Shown here piece by piece: positions 7,075 through 13,969 of a stretch of DNA of 13,969 nt. Origin of the DNA: Deltaproteobacteria bacterium. GTDB taxonomy: Bacteria > Myxococcota_A > Polyangia > Polyangiales > Ga0077539. Both the position numbers and the translations under genes were made by a program. The notes under the pieces were generated by a model, which made no database searches, was not told where the DNA came from, and saw only the letters and a program-made list of their open reading frames with translations. Every line of letters begins with the position of its first letter. Position 1 is the stretch's first letter. Location: positions 1-13,969 of the forward strand of contig CANMAT010000023.1 in the NCBI GenBank assembly GCA_947494865.1, read 5' to 3'.

Positions 7075-7614
7075 TCAGCGAGCCTCCGCGGCGACGGGCC
7101 AGAGGGTGAAGTTGATCTCGTCGCGTCGTGCTCCGAGGTTCTGCGCGCGCACGGGCTCGGGCAGGTCGGACCACTCGACCTCGTCGGTGCGCTGCGCGCG
7201 CATCGGCACGCCCTGCGAGAGCACGTAGAGGGTGAGCTCGCGCTCCCAGCGCTTGCCCGCGGCGGCCTTGCGGTACGCGACGCGATACTCGAGCATCATG
7301 GTGGCCAGGCGCTGGGCGACCGGCGGCGCGGGAGGCCGCCGTTGCGCGAGGCAGGCGAGCGCGCTCGCGTCTCGCTCGCCGAAGGCCGCGACGAGCCAGC
7401 CGAGGCACTCTTCGATCGACGCGCCGCTGTGACGGGCGAGCGTGTCAGCCGCGAAGGAGTACGCGTCGAGCTGCTGCATCACGTCGGGGCTGCGCGCGGC
7501 GTCGTCGAGGGCGCGCTCGATGTCTGCGAGGAGTCGTGGGACGTCGATGCGCGACAGGAGCAGCTGTCCGATCGCGCGCCCGCTTTGGGTCCAGGGGTTC
7601 GGTCTTGCGTTCAC
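7075..7614 (-). CDS. Small soluble protein, motif family member 1
   Basis: The predicted protein has 179 residues. The only plausible in-frame start is GTG 7614 (the nearby ATG at 7616 is followed at once by TGA). No Shine-Dalgarno sequence is obvious, so the start is uncertain. Unlike its three neighbours it has no transmembrane helix. Residues 15-115 are predicted mostly helical, and residues 122-140 look like a strand-rich lead into the shared segment. RTDEVEWSDLPEPVRA (142-157) matches the motif of the next three proteins. It follows the CHAT protease gene after the largest gap in the block (96 bases). It may be a cytoplasmic partner of the membrane-anchored paralogues. Function is not recognised. 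Confidence 0.72.
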   Translation of the reverse strand: MNARPNPWTQSGRAIGQLLLSRIDVPRLLADIERALDDAARSPDVMQQLDAYSFAADTLARHSGASIEECLGWLVAAFGERDASALACLAQRRPPAPPVAQRLATMMLEYRVAYRKAAAGKRWERELTLYVLSQGVPMRAQRTDEVEWSDLPEPVRAQNLGARRDEINFTLWPVAAEAR

Positions 7615-7639
7615 ATCGGGAGGAGGAGGGCGCAGCGGC

Positions 7640-7658
7640 GGGCGCTTTCCAAGCGCCC
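7640..7658. other. Perfect 8-bp hairpin between the CHAT and small-protein genes
   Basis: GGGCGCTT and AAGCGCCC flank a three-base loop (TCC on the plus strand). The hairpin lies in the 96-base gap after the CHAT stop codon. No T-tract follows on the minus strand, so it is not a canonical intrinsic terminator. It could attenuate transcription, stabilise the 3' end of an upstream message, or be a protein-binding dyad. Confidence 0.45.
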
Positions 7659-7710
7659 ATCGAAATTCGACCCTCGGACCAACGATCTGTCCGTCACGGG
7701 GGCGCCGCGC

Positions 7711-10700
7711 TCAACGAGGGAGCGCATAGACCTGGAAGTTGGCCGCGTCGAGGCGGGCGAGCGTCGGTGAGACACCCGCCGCGAGCGCCGCGGTGAGGGT
7801 CGTGCGCCCGGCCTCACCGAGCGCGCGCTCGAGCGAGTGGCCGCGCTCGCGTGCGGCGTAGAAGGCGTCCATGAGGTGGACCGTGCGCGCGTCGAAGATG
7901 GGCCACAGCGACGACACCACGGCCCGCGCGCCGCGCGCGAAGAGCGGACGGACCAGCCCGGCGTCGCGATCGCGCTCGGCCGTCACGGGGTCGCCGCTCT
8001 CGCAGCCCGACAGCACCACGACGGGGGCGCGCCGCAGCGTGAGGGCGCGGAGGTCCGTCGAGGACCACACCGAGCCCTGCGGGAAGATGCACACGTGCGT
8101 TTCGCCGCCGAGCGCGCGCCGACGCACGTGCCCCGCGTAGTGCACGAGCGCGGCATCTTCGACGGCGGCGGCGAGGTCGACCGCGCCGCGTGACACGCGC
8201 ACCCCCGACGCACGCAGCCGCGACTCGATGCGCGAGAGCTCATCGTCGGCGAAGGGGAGGGGGGCGTCTTCGGCCAGCGAGTCGTCGCCGCGCAGGAGGA
8301 GGCACGGGCCCGGCGCGGCAGGCAGCGACGCGAGCGAGCTCGCCTGCGAGAGCGTGAGGAGCCGCGCGCAATCGATCTCGGCCTCGAGCAGCGTAGGGCC
8401 GTCGGGGGCCACGCTGAGCGCCGCGAAGGGGACGACGCCGAACTCCGACCCCGCCGCGATGACGAGGCGCGTGCGCCCCGTGAGGTGATGCGCGATGGGG
8501 TGCACGAGGCGCGTCGACAGGGTCGCGAGCGCGCGTCCCACGGCGCGCAGGTCGCCGTCCGAGGGGGCCCCGCTCACCAGCGCGCCCACAGAGGCGACGA
8601 GGGTCAGCGCGGCGGCGTCGTCGGCGGTCCACGGCGCGCGGATGAGCGCGCGCCCGCGCCGATCGATCACGGCGAGGAGCACCGCGTCGTCGCCAGGCAG
8701 GTACTCGACCGCGACCGCGTCGTCGGGCAGCGCGGCCGCGATCGCGGAGACGTCGGCCTCCGCGGCGGCGTATCCGTTGGGGGCGTGCGCGCGCAGCAGC
8801 ACCGCGAAGGCCGCGTCTTCGTCGCCGTCGAGCGCGCAGAGCGTGCAGAGGCGCGCCGCGAGGTGCTCCATGGTGCGGCGCATCCCAGCGCGATCGGGGC
8901 CGTCCGCGAGCCTCCCTCGGAGCGTCTCGACGAGCCCGAGCGCGCGGTGCAGCGCGCTGCGCGCGACGGCGCCCTCGCCGCGAACGCCCGCCACCGTGGC
9001 GGCGAGCTCTGCGGCGTTCCACGCGCGGAGCAGGTCGTCGTGCGACTCGAAGCTCCGCGAGGCCGTCAGGAGCGCCAGCGGGTCCTCGTCGATGAGCCCG
9101 GCCATCTGCTGCGCGAGCGCGCGCACCCCATGATCCTCGTCGAGCGCCGGATCGTCGAGGAGCGCGGCCAGGTCGGCGCGCGCGCCCTCGCGCGTCGGCT
9201 CGTCACCGAGGGCGCTCGCGAGCGCGAGGTAGATCTGTGCCGTGCGCCACGTGACGTTGCGACGCCCGTGCGCGTCGAGGTGCGCGCGGCACCGCGCGAG
9301 CGATTCGACCGCCGCGCTCGTGTCGCCGAGCATCGTCTGCACCACGCCGAGCGTGAGCAGCAGCGGCGGCAGCGTCGCTTCGGGGACGTGCGGCGCGAGG
9401 TCGAGCGCCCTGCGCAGATGCTCGCGCGCGGGCGCGGCTCGTCCCGCGTCGGCGTAGGTTTTCGCGAGGAGCGCGTGGCGCTGCGCGACCAGGCTGCGCC
9501 GCGTGGGGCTGTCGCACGGAATCTCCTCGAGCTCGCGCTGCGCGCGCTCCGGGCTCGCGCTCGCGAGCAAGAGCGACGCGCGCACCGCGCGGAGGGCGTC
9601 GGGCCAGAGGGCGTCTTCGAGGCGCTCGTCGGCGAGGACGAACGCGCGGTCGTCGTCGCTCACCGCGCGGCCCAGGTCGACGAGCATCCCCACGCGGTTG
9701 ATTCGCAGCTGCCGCACCGAGCGATCGCTCGCGTCGCCGCGCGCGAGGTGGGCCGTCGCGGCGTCGAGGGCGGCGCGCGCGTCGATCGCCGCCAGCGCCA
9801 CGATCGAGTACAGCGCCGCCCGGTGCCGCAGCGATTCTTGCGCGGGCGGCGCCGCGCTGAGCACCGCGTCGCAGAGGGCTCTCGTCGCCTCGATGTGGCC
9901 CATGCCGTGCGCCCGGCGCGCGCACGCGAGCCACGCCGCGGGTCGCTCGCGCGGGTCATCGACGGCGGCCTCGACGTGCGCGAGCGCCTCGGCGACGTCG
10001 CCCCTCTCGGCCGCGGCGCAGGCGCGCTCGCGTCGAAGCGCCGAGGCGACCTCGCTACGGCCGACGAGGGCGAAGCCGTGCTCGGCCTGCGCGAGATCGT
10101 CGGCGACGCGTGCGTGGGCCTCGGGGGGAGCGTCGACGCGGAGCGAGTTTGCGTAGGCGCGCAGCTGAGCGACGCGGGCGCGCACCGCCTCGCTCGATGA
10201 CTCCGCGAAGGAGGAGGCCTCGGCGAGGTCATGCGCGGCCTCGTCGTGACGCGCGAGCGCGGCGAGGGCCAGGGCGCGGAGCGAGAGGGTCTCCGCCGCG
10301 TGCGCGGGGGCGGCCGTCGCGTCGGTGAGCGCGAGCGCCGTGTCGAGGGCCGTGAGCGCCCCCGGCGCGTCGCCCTCGACGAGGAGCATGTGCTGCCCGC
10401 GCGCGTGGTAGAGCACCGACGCGTGCGGCGAGCGCTCGGCCTCGGGCGAGAAGAGAAACGCCACGTCGCCGTCGGCGAGCGGCGCTCCGCGGGTCATGTC
10501 GAGAAGAGCGCGGTTGATGCGTGCCGTGGCGCGGTCTTCGGGGCACGCGTCGGGCGCTGCGATGACGGCGCCGAAGGCCGCGGCCGCGTCGAGGTAGCGC
10601 CCCGAGTGCCAGGCGGCCATGCCCGCGCACAGGAGGGCCGCGTCGCGAAGCATCGCCCCCAGGGGGCGCTCGAGCAGGGTGCGGGCCCAGCGCAGCGCGC

Positions 10701-11337
10701 GTCCGTTCTCGCCCGCCCGATGGGCCGCGTGGGCGAGGTCGAGGAGCAGCGACGCTGCGCGCTCCGCGTCGCGCGCCTCGATGCGTAGCACAACCTGATC
10801 GGCGGCCTCGAACTCGCCCTGACGCACATAGACGAGCGCGCGGAGGCCGTCGTTCTCGAGCGGCACCCACGCGAGCTCGGCGCCGTCGTCGAGCGCGTCG
10901 AGCGCGTCGAGCGCGTCGAAGAGGCCCTGCGGCTCGGTCGTGCCGAGCCCGAGGCGCACGGCGCGTTGCCCTGCCTGGGCCCGCAGGTCGGGCGCGACGC
11001 GCTCGTCGCGTGCGTGCGCCTCGAGGCGATCGCGGAGCGCGTGGGCCGCCGCGCTGTCGCCCGTGTCAGCGTACACCCGCGCGAGGAGGTTCGCGGCCAT
11101 CGCCTCGACGTTCGCGTCGTCCGCGTCGCGCGCGAGGGTCACGCACGACGCGAGCAGGGGCAGCGCCTCGAGCGGGCGTTCGGCGGCGCAGAGCGCCATC
11201 GAGCGCGCGTAGCGAAAGCGCGCGCCGTCCTCGCCGTCGCCGTCGTCGAGCGCGGCAGCTTCGCGGAGCACATCGTCGCAGGGGCCGCGCTCGACGTAGG
11301 CGTCGAGCCAGCGTTGGAGCGCTTCGCTAGAGGGCAA
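7711..11337 (-). CDS. TPR-repeat protein with C-terminal CHAT caspase-like protease domain
   Basis: The predicted protein has 1208 residues. Residues 1 to about 830 are a long helical array with TPR-like periodicity, suited to sensing partners or acting as a scaffold. The CHAT domain occupies about residues 875-1208. His1070 is in HYAGH and Cys1112 is in LSGCESG, the expected His-Cys dyad with normal spacing. The downstream segment RPLFARGARAVVSSLWPIFD also fits CHAT. CHAT proteases are caspase relatives that cleave protein targets, often as effectors or regulators of stress and immune systems. The start is TTG 11337, overlapping the upstream gene by 11 bases, with GAGG about nine bases upstream; no better start is in frame. 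There is no signal peptide or membrane helix. It lies mid-block between the sigma-like pair and the small-protein/AAA genes. Confidence 0.9.
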   Translation of the reverse strand: MPSSEALQRWLDAYVERGPCDDVLREAAALDDGDGEDGARFRYARSMALCAAERPLEALPLLASCVTLARDADDANVEAMAANLLARVYADTGDSAAAHALRDRLEAHARDERVAPDLRAQAGQRAVRLGLGTTEPQGLFDALDALDALDDGAELAWVPLENDGLRALVYVRQGEFEAADQVVLRIEARDAERAASLLLDLAHAAHRAGENGRALRWARTLLERPLGAMLRDAALLCAGMAAWHSGRYLDAAAAFGAVIAAPDACPEDRATARINRALLDMTRGAPLADGDVAFLFSPEAERSPHASVLYHARGQHMLLVEGDAPGALTALDTALALTDATAAPAHAAETLSLRALALAALARHDEAAHDLAEASSFAESSSEAVRARVAQLRAYANSLRVDAPPEAHARVADDLAQAEHGFALVGRSEVASALRRERACAAAERGDVAEALAHVEAAVDDPRERPAAWLACARRAHGMGHIEATRALCDAVLSAAPPAQESLRHRAALYSIVALAAIDARAALDAATAHLARGDASDRSVRQLRINRVGMLVDLGRAVSDDDRAFVLADERLEDALWPDALRAVRASLLLASASPERAQRELEEIPCDSPTRRSLVAQRHALLAKTYADAGRAAPAREHLRRALDLAPHVPEATLPPLLLTLGVVQTMLGDTSAAVESLARCRAHLDAHGRRNVTWRTAQIYLALASALGDEPTREGARADLAALLDDPALDEDHGVRALAQQMAGLIDEDPLALLTASRSFESHDDLLRAWNAAELAATVAGVRGEGAVARSALHRALGLVETLRGRLADGPDRAGMRRTMEHLAARLCTLCALDGDEDAAFAVLLRAHAPNGYAAAEADVSAIAAALPDDAVAVEYLPGDDAVLLAVIDRRGRALIRAPWTADDAAALTLVASVGALVSGAPSDGDLRAVGRALATLSTRLVHPIAHHLTGRTRLVIAAGSEFGVVPFAALSVAPDGPTLLEAEIDCARLLTLSQASSLASLPAAPGPCLLLRGDDSLAEDAPLPFADDELSRIESRLRASGVRVSRGAVDLAAAVEDAALVHYAGHVRRRALGGETHVCIFPQGSVWSSTDLRALTLRRAPVVVLSGCESGDPVTAERDRDAGLVRPLFARGARAVVSSLWPIFDARTVHLMDAFYAARERGHSLERALGEAGRTTLTAALAAGVSPTLARLDAANFQVYALPR
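10888..10914. repeat. Three perfect copies of a 9-bp unit (GTCGAGCGC), fourth copy decayed
   Basis: The tandem repeat at 10888-10914, followed by an imperfect copy, lies in the TPR part of the CHAT gene. It encodes LDALDALDAL near residue 140 on the minus strand. The unit preserves the frame. It looks like slippage in a GC-rich helix-coding sequence rather than a regulatory site. Confidence 0.8.
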
Positions 11338-12466
11338 GCCGCACCGCCTCGCGGTCGACGGCGCCTTCGCGCGACAGGGTCAACTCGCCGGCCTCCGCGT
11401 CGCCGAACGCGAGCGAGACGGGCAGCATGACGCCGTGCGCGTCGGCCGCGCCCGCGACGCGCTCGCCCGTGGCCGCGTTGCGGATCGCCATGCGCCCGTC
11501 GGGGCGCGGCTCGCCCGCCGCGCCGGTGAAGTGCGCGCTCGCGTGAAGGTATCGGCCGTCGAGCGAGAGGCGCACCTCAACGAAGGTGAGCGGGTCGAGC
11601 GCGATGCGGAACGAGCGCGAGTGACCCCGTCGCTCGGCGATGCCGCGCGTCGCGCCCACGAGGGCGCCGAAGCCCGCGGCGGGCTCGAGCGCGGGCATTG
11701 CTGGGAGCGAGGCGATGAGCGCTCCGAGGCGGGCGATCATGCGATCGAGCGCGCGGGGCTCGGGCTCCTGCGCGGGGCTTCGGGCGACGACGGGGGCGGG
11801 CATCCACCGCGTGGCTTGCGCGAGGGCGAAGAGCGCCTCGACGCGGGGGTCGTCGTCGATGACGGGTTCGCCCGACAGCCACTGCGGCGGCGCGACCTCG
11901 CCGTCGAACGTGTTGAGCGCGAGGCGTCGCGCGGCGCTGCGAGCGCCGGGGACCTCGGCGCGCGCGACCCAGCGGGTGCGGGTCACGGGAGCGCCGCGCT
12001 GCCTCCGCTCGACGATCGCGGCGATGCGCGTCCACGTCGGGCGAGGCAGCGCGCCGACGAAGGTGACGAGGCACGCGCGCGGCATCGAGACCGGCCGGTC
12101 GAGAATGACGACGAGCGCCGTCGCGGTGGGCGTCTCGTCGCTGCCGAGCACGACGTCGATGTCGCGCGCGAGCCACGCCTCTTCGCTCGCCAGGTATCCC
12201 TGCGCGCGCGCGCCGTCGAGCAGTGTGACGAGCAGCAGGGCGCGCGCGCCTGGCGTCTCTGCGGGCGGCGCGACGACCCAGAGCTGTCCGCGGTCGACGC
12301 GGGCGACGGGCACGGGGCGAGCCGCGCGCGCGCGGCGAAAGAAGGACTCCTCGGGGGTGCCAAGCGCCTCGTCGTCGGCGGGCACGTCGTCGACGGGGCC
12401 GTCCGACGCGGCGAGCGACTCGCAGAAGCGCGTCGCGCGAGCGAGCAGTTCTGCATCAATGAACAT
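11327..12466 (-). CDS. Uncharacterised partly beta-rich protein between sigma-like and CHAT genes
   Basis: The predicted protein has 379 residues. The start is ATG 12466, with an AGGAGG sequence eight bases upstream and an 11-base overlap with the sigma-like gene. The longer open frame up to 12619 is a shadow. Residues 50-165 alternate hydrophobic strands (such as LWVVAPP, ALLLVTLLDG, ALVVILDRPV), suggesting a beta domain. A linker rich in Pro and Glu follows (about 235-255). The last 95 residues are again strand-rich (FVEVRLSLDGRYLHASAHF and GVMLPVSLAFGD). There is no signal peptide, transmembrane helix or catalytic motif. I do not recognise the family. Its place between a sigma-like factor and a CHAT protease makes a sensor, anti-sigma-like regulator or CHAT adaptor plausible, but that rests only on position. 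Confidence 0.72.
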   Translation of the reverse strand: MFIDAELLARATRFCESLAASDGPVDDVPADDEALGTPEESFFRRARAARPVPVARVDRGQLWVVAPPAETPGARALLLVTLLDGARAQGYLASEEAWLARDIDVVLGSDETPTATALVVILDRPVSMPRACLVTFVGALPRPTWTRIAAIVERRQRGAPVTRTRWVARAEVPGARSAARRLALNTFDGEVAPPQWLSGEPVIDDDPRVEALFALAQATRWMPAPVVARSPAQEPEPRALDRMIARLGALIASLPAMPALEPAAGFGALVGATRGIAERRGHSRSFRIALDPLTFVEVRLSLDGRYLHASAHFTGAAGEPRPDGRMAIRNAATGERVAGAADAHGVMLPVSLAFGDAEAGELTLSREGAVDREAVRLAL

Positions 12467-13487
12467 CGCGAGCGTCCTCCTGGTTGTCGGTGGGCGTAGC
12501 GGCGAGGATTTCCAACACGGCCACCACGAATGCGTCGCGCGCCTCGCCGTCGAGGGAGCGGGTCTCGCACCACGCGCGCAGCTCGGCGCCGAAGCGGCCG
12601 CGCGTGTCGCCGACCTCATTCTCCGCGGTGCCGCGCGAGACGCCGAGGGCGCGCGCGACGCGCTCGAGGGTCGCCGCGCCGTCGCCGTCGCTGAAGCGAA
12701 GCCGCGCGGCCTGGAGGGTCCTCGGCGGGAGCGAGCGCGCGAAGGCCTCGGCCATGCGTCGCGCCTCGCCGACCACGAGGCCGGCCTCGACGCTGGCCGC
12801 TCCGTCGTGGTTGGCGCGCTCCAGGGGCTCGTGGGGCTCGAGGGGCTCGCACGCGGGGCCGCGCTCGAGCGAGAGGCTCGACATCACGAGCCGTGCGAGC
12901 TCCGTGCGCGACCGGGCGACGTTGCCCCCTGCGGTGAAGATCCGCTCGAGGAGCGCCGCGAGGTCGGCGTTCGAGATCACCTCGCCGAGCTGGTCCTCGC
13001 GCGCGCTCGTGAGGCGCGGGCTCACCACCGGGAGCAGCGCCGCGAGCGACTGCGCGTCGAGGCCCGCGTCGAGCACCGGGCGGTCCGCCAGCGCGTAGCG
13101 CGCCGTGGGGCCCTCGCGTACGGCGACGAAGCGATCGCCGCGCGAGAGCAGCGCCCCCAGCTTGTTCCATACGTGGTCGCCCCACGCGTCGGGGCGGTCT
13201 TCAATGGAGGCTCCGCGGGTCTGGTCGATCCAGCGGTAGATCGCGACCGCCAACCCGCGCCACGAGTAGATGCTCGCCGCCGCGACACGGGCTGGTTCGC
13301 GCGTGATGTGCAGCGCGATGTCTTGCACGATCTCGTCGCGTTCGGCCGCCGTGGCGCGCCGCACCGCGGGGTGCCTGCTCCGCACAACCAGGGAGCGCAG
13401 CCGCGCGTACGCCGCGCGGGCGACGCCCAGGTCGTCACCCACCAGGGCCTCGACCAGCGAGGCTGCTCCGTTGAATGGTGTGCTCAC
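12456..13487 (-). CDS. Divergent sigma-70-like (ECF-type) factor with a long central insert
   Basis: The predicted protein has 343 residues from GTG 13487 (N-terminus MSTPFNGAASLVEALV). ATG 13514 and GTG 13580 are in-frame alternatives, but codons before 13487 lack the strong G/C third-position bias. Residues 20-92 resemble sigma region 2, with the acidic helix ERDEIVQDIALHI and then YSWRGLAVAIYRWIDQTR. Residues 248-305 resemble region 4, ending in a helix-turn-helix (TLERVARALGVSRGTAENEV). About 155 residues separate them, far longer than in a usual ECF factor, and include WNKLGALLSRGDRFVAVREG, which may be a small winged fold. It probably directs RNA polymerase to this block or to a small regulon. 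Its similarity to characterised sigma factors is weak, so a non-sigma HTH regulator remains possible. Confidence 0.68.
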   Translation of the reverse strand: MSTPFNGAASLVEALVGDDLGVARAAYARLRSLVVRSRHPAVRRATAAERDEIVQDIALHITREPARVAAASIYSWRGLAVAIYRWIDQTRGASIEDRPDAWGDHVWNKLGALLSRGDRFVAVREGPTARYALADRPVLDAGLDAQSLAALLPVVSPRLTSAREDQLGEVISNADLAALLERIFTAGGNVARSRTELARLVMSSLSLERGPACEPLEPHEPLERANHDGAASVEAGLVVGEARRMAEAFARSLPPRTLQAARLRFSDGDGAATLERVARALGVSRGTAENEVGDTRGRFGAELRAWCETRSLDGEARDAFVVAVLEILAATPTDNQEDARDVH

Positions 13488-13502
13488 GTCTTCGCGAGGC
13501 GA

Positions 13503-13530
13503 ATGGTATCTCATGCGCCTCGAGGCCCAA
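13503..13530 (-). promoter_or_regulatory. Weak candidate promoter upstream of the sigma-like gene
   Basis: On the minus strand TTGGGC (13530-13525) and TACCAT (13508-13503) are separated by 16 bases. They lie in the locally less GC-rich stretch between the OmpA-like gene and GTG 13487. Initiation there would give a leader of roughly ten bases. It would exclude ATG 13514 as the start, because that codon lies in the spacer. The match is poor (four of six at -10). Confidence 0.2.
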
Positions 13531-13580
13531 CGTCCCATTTGCCCTCGCGCGCGTGCCGTTGTGAGGCTCTCGCGACACAC

Positions 13581-13969
13581 TCAAGGCGCAGCGCTGGAGA
13601 CGCTCGGAGACACGCCCGCATCGTCGGCGCGCTCGGGCCAGATGAAGGCCAGCTCGACGCGACGATTCTCCGGCGCGCTCGCATTGTTGCGGTTGAGCGG
13701 ACGGTCGGCGCCCCACCCCGTCACGGGCAGCCTCGCGCGGGTTTCGAAGGGCACCCGATCGGCGATGCGCGCGCGCACGTTGGCGGCGCGCAGGGTCGAG
13801 AGCTGGGTGTTGTCCGCGAACCATCCGCAGGCGTTCATGAGCGCGGTGACCGGGCGCGGATCGGTGTGCCCCTCGACGTGGATGGTGAGCGTCGGGTCGG
13901 CTGCCAGCCGTGCGGTGATCGTCTCGACGATGCCGTCGATGGCGAGGGTGGTCTGGGGGGTGAGGCAGG
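13581..13969 (-). CDS. OmpA/MotB-family C-terminal domain protein (N-terminus beyond the right edge)
   Basis: The frame is open from the right edge to TGA at 13583-13581, so only the last 128 residues are visible. They contain an OmpA-like peptidoglycan-binding domain: IHVEGHTD, the Asp-containing loop, then LSTLRAANVRARI, GWGADRPLNRNNAS and ENRRVEL. The Asp of GHTD and the Arg of NRRVE are the residues that bind diaminopimelate in this fold. A short Ala/Ser/Pro tail follows. The protein therefore probably sits in the periplasm or outer membrane, bound to the cell wall. Upstream domains that would distinguish an OmpA-like porin, a Pal lipoprotein or a MotB-type protein are outside the window. 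It is co-oriented with the sigma-like gene 94 bases away and may or may not share its transcript. Confidence 0.88.
   Translation of the reverse strand, partial: CLTPQTTLAIDGIVETITARLAADPTLTIHVEGHTDPRPVTALMNACGWFADNTQLSTLRAANVRARIADRVPFETRARLPVTGWGADRPLNRNNASAPENRRVELAFIWPERADDAGVSPSVSSAAP

Noticed and set aside
8485..10200. A 571-codon plus-strand open frame inside the CHAT gene
   Set aside because: It is Arg/Gly/Val-rich with no domain and lies antisense to well-supported TPR-CHAT coding sequence. Long antisense frames are expected at this GC content.
12467..12619. Longer start for the beta-rich protein
   Set aside because: The extra residues are Arg/Ala/Ser-rich shadow of the sigma-like gene, and a strong AGGAGG precedes ATG 12466.
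1..13969. CRISPR array, tRNA, insertion sequence or attachment site
   Set aside because: No spaced direct repeats, cloverleaf-like segments, transposase motifs or terminal inverted repeats were seen on either strand by eye.

Overview
The window is very GC-rich (codon third positions almost always G or C) and densely packed. It encodes double cyclic-nucleotide-binding proteins, a lipoprotein combining PD40-type propeller repeats with a CXXCH heme motif and a Cys-rich tail, a TPR-CHAT protease and a divergent sigma-like factor. This mix suggests a predatory or soil Myxococcota (Polyangia/Sandaracinus-like) chromosome. That placement is inferred from composition and gene style, not from a marker gene. 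I saw no tRNA, rRNA, IS element or CRISPR array, and no gene-free stretch longer than 300 bases.

Left part (1-4628). A minus-strand gene for a protein with two cyclic-nucleotide-binding domains runs off the left edge. It is divergent from a plus-strand cluster of three tightly packed genes: a lipoprotein with propeller repeats and one CXXCH motif, a DUF455-type ferritin-like di-iron protein, and a small ATP-grasp enzyme. Stop and start codons overlap within this cluster, so it is probably one transcript. A candidate promoter with a 7-bp-arm dyad over its -10 element lies in the divergent intergenic region. After the ATP-grasp gene a short coding-like plus-strand ORF (from 4651) runs into the converging 3' end of the next cluster and may be a gene remnant.

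Right part (4770-13487, minus strand) is the most interesting block. It holds eight co-directional genes, mostly overlapping or separated by fewer than 20 bases: sigma-like factor, uncharacterised partly beta-rich protein, 1208-residue TPR-CHAT caspase-like protease, four small proteins, and a classical AAA ATPase. The four small proteins look unrelated at their N-termini (three have a transmembrane helix). All four end in a related C-terminal segment around a motif of the form W-x-[DE]-L-P-x-x-x-R-A. They appear to be a diverged paralogous set. The layout suggests a regulated membrane-associated system: transcriptional control by the sigma-like protein, a repeat-sensor protease, membrane-anchored partners or substrates, and an unfoldase. 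That function is inferred.

Upstream of this block, at the right edge, is the C-terminal part of an OmpA/MotB-type peptidoglycan-binding protein on the minus strand.
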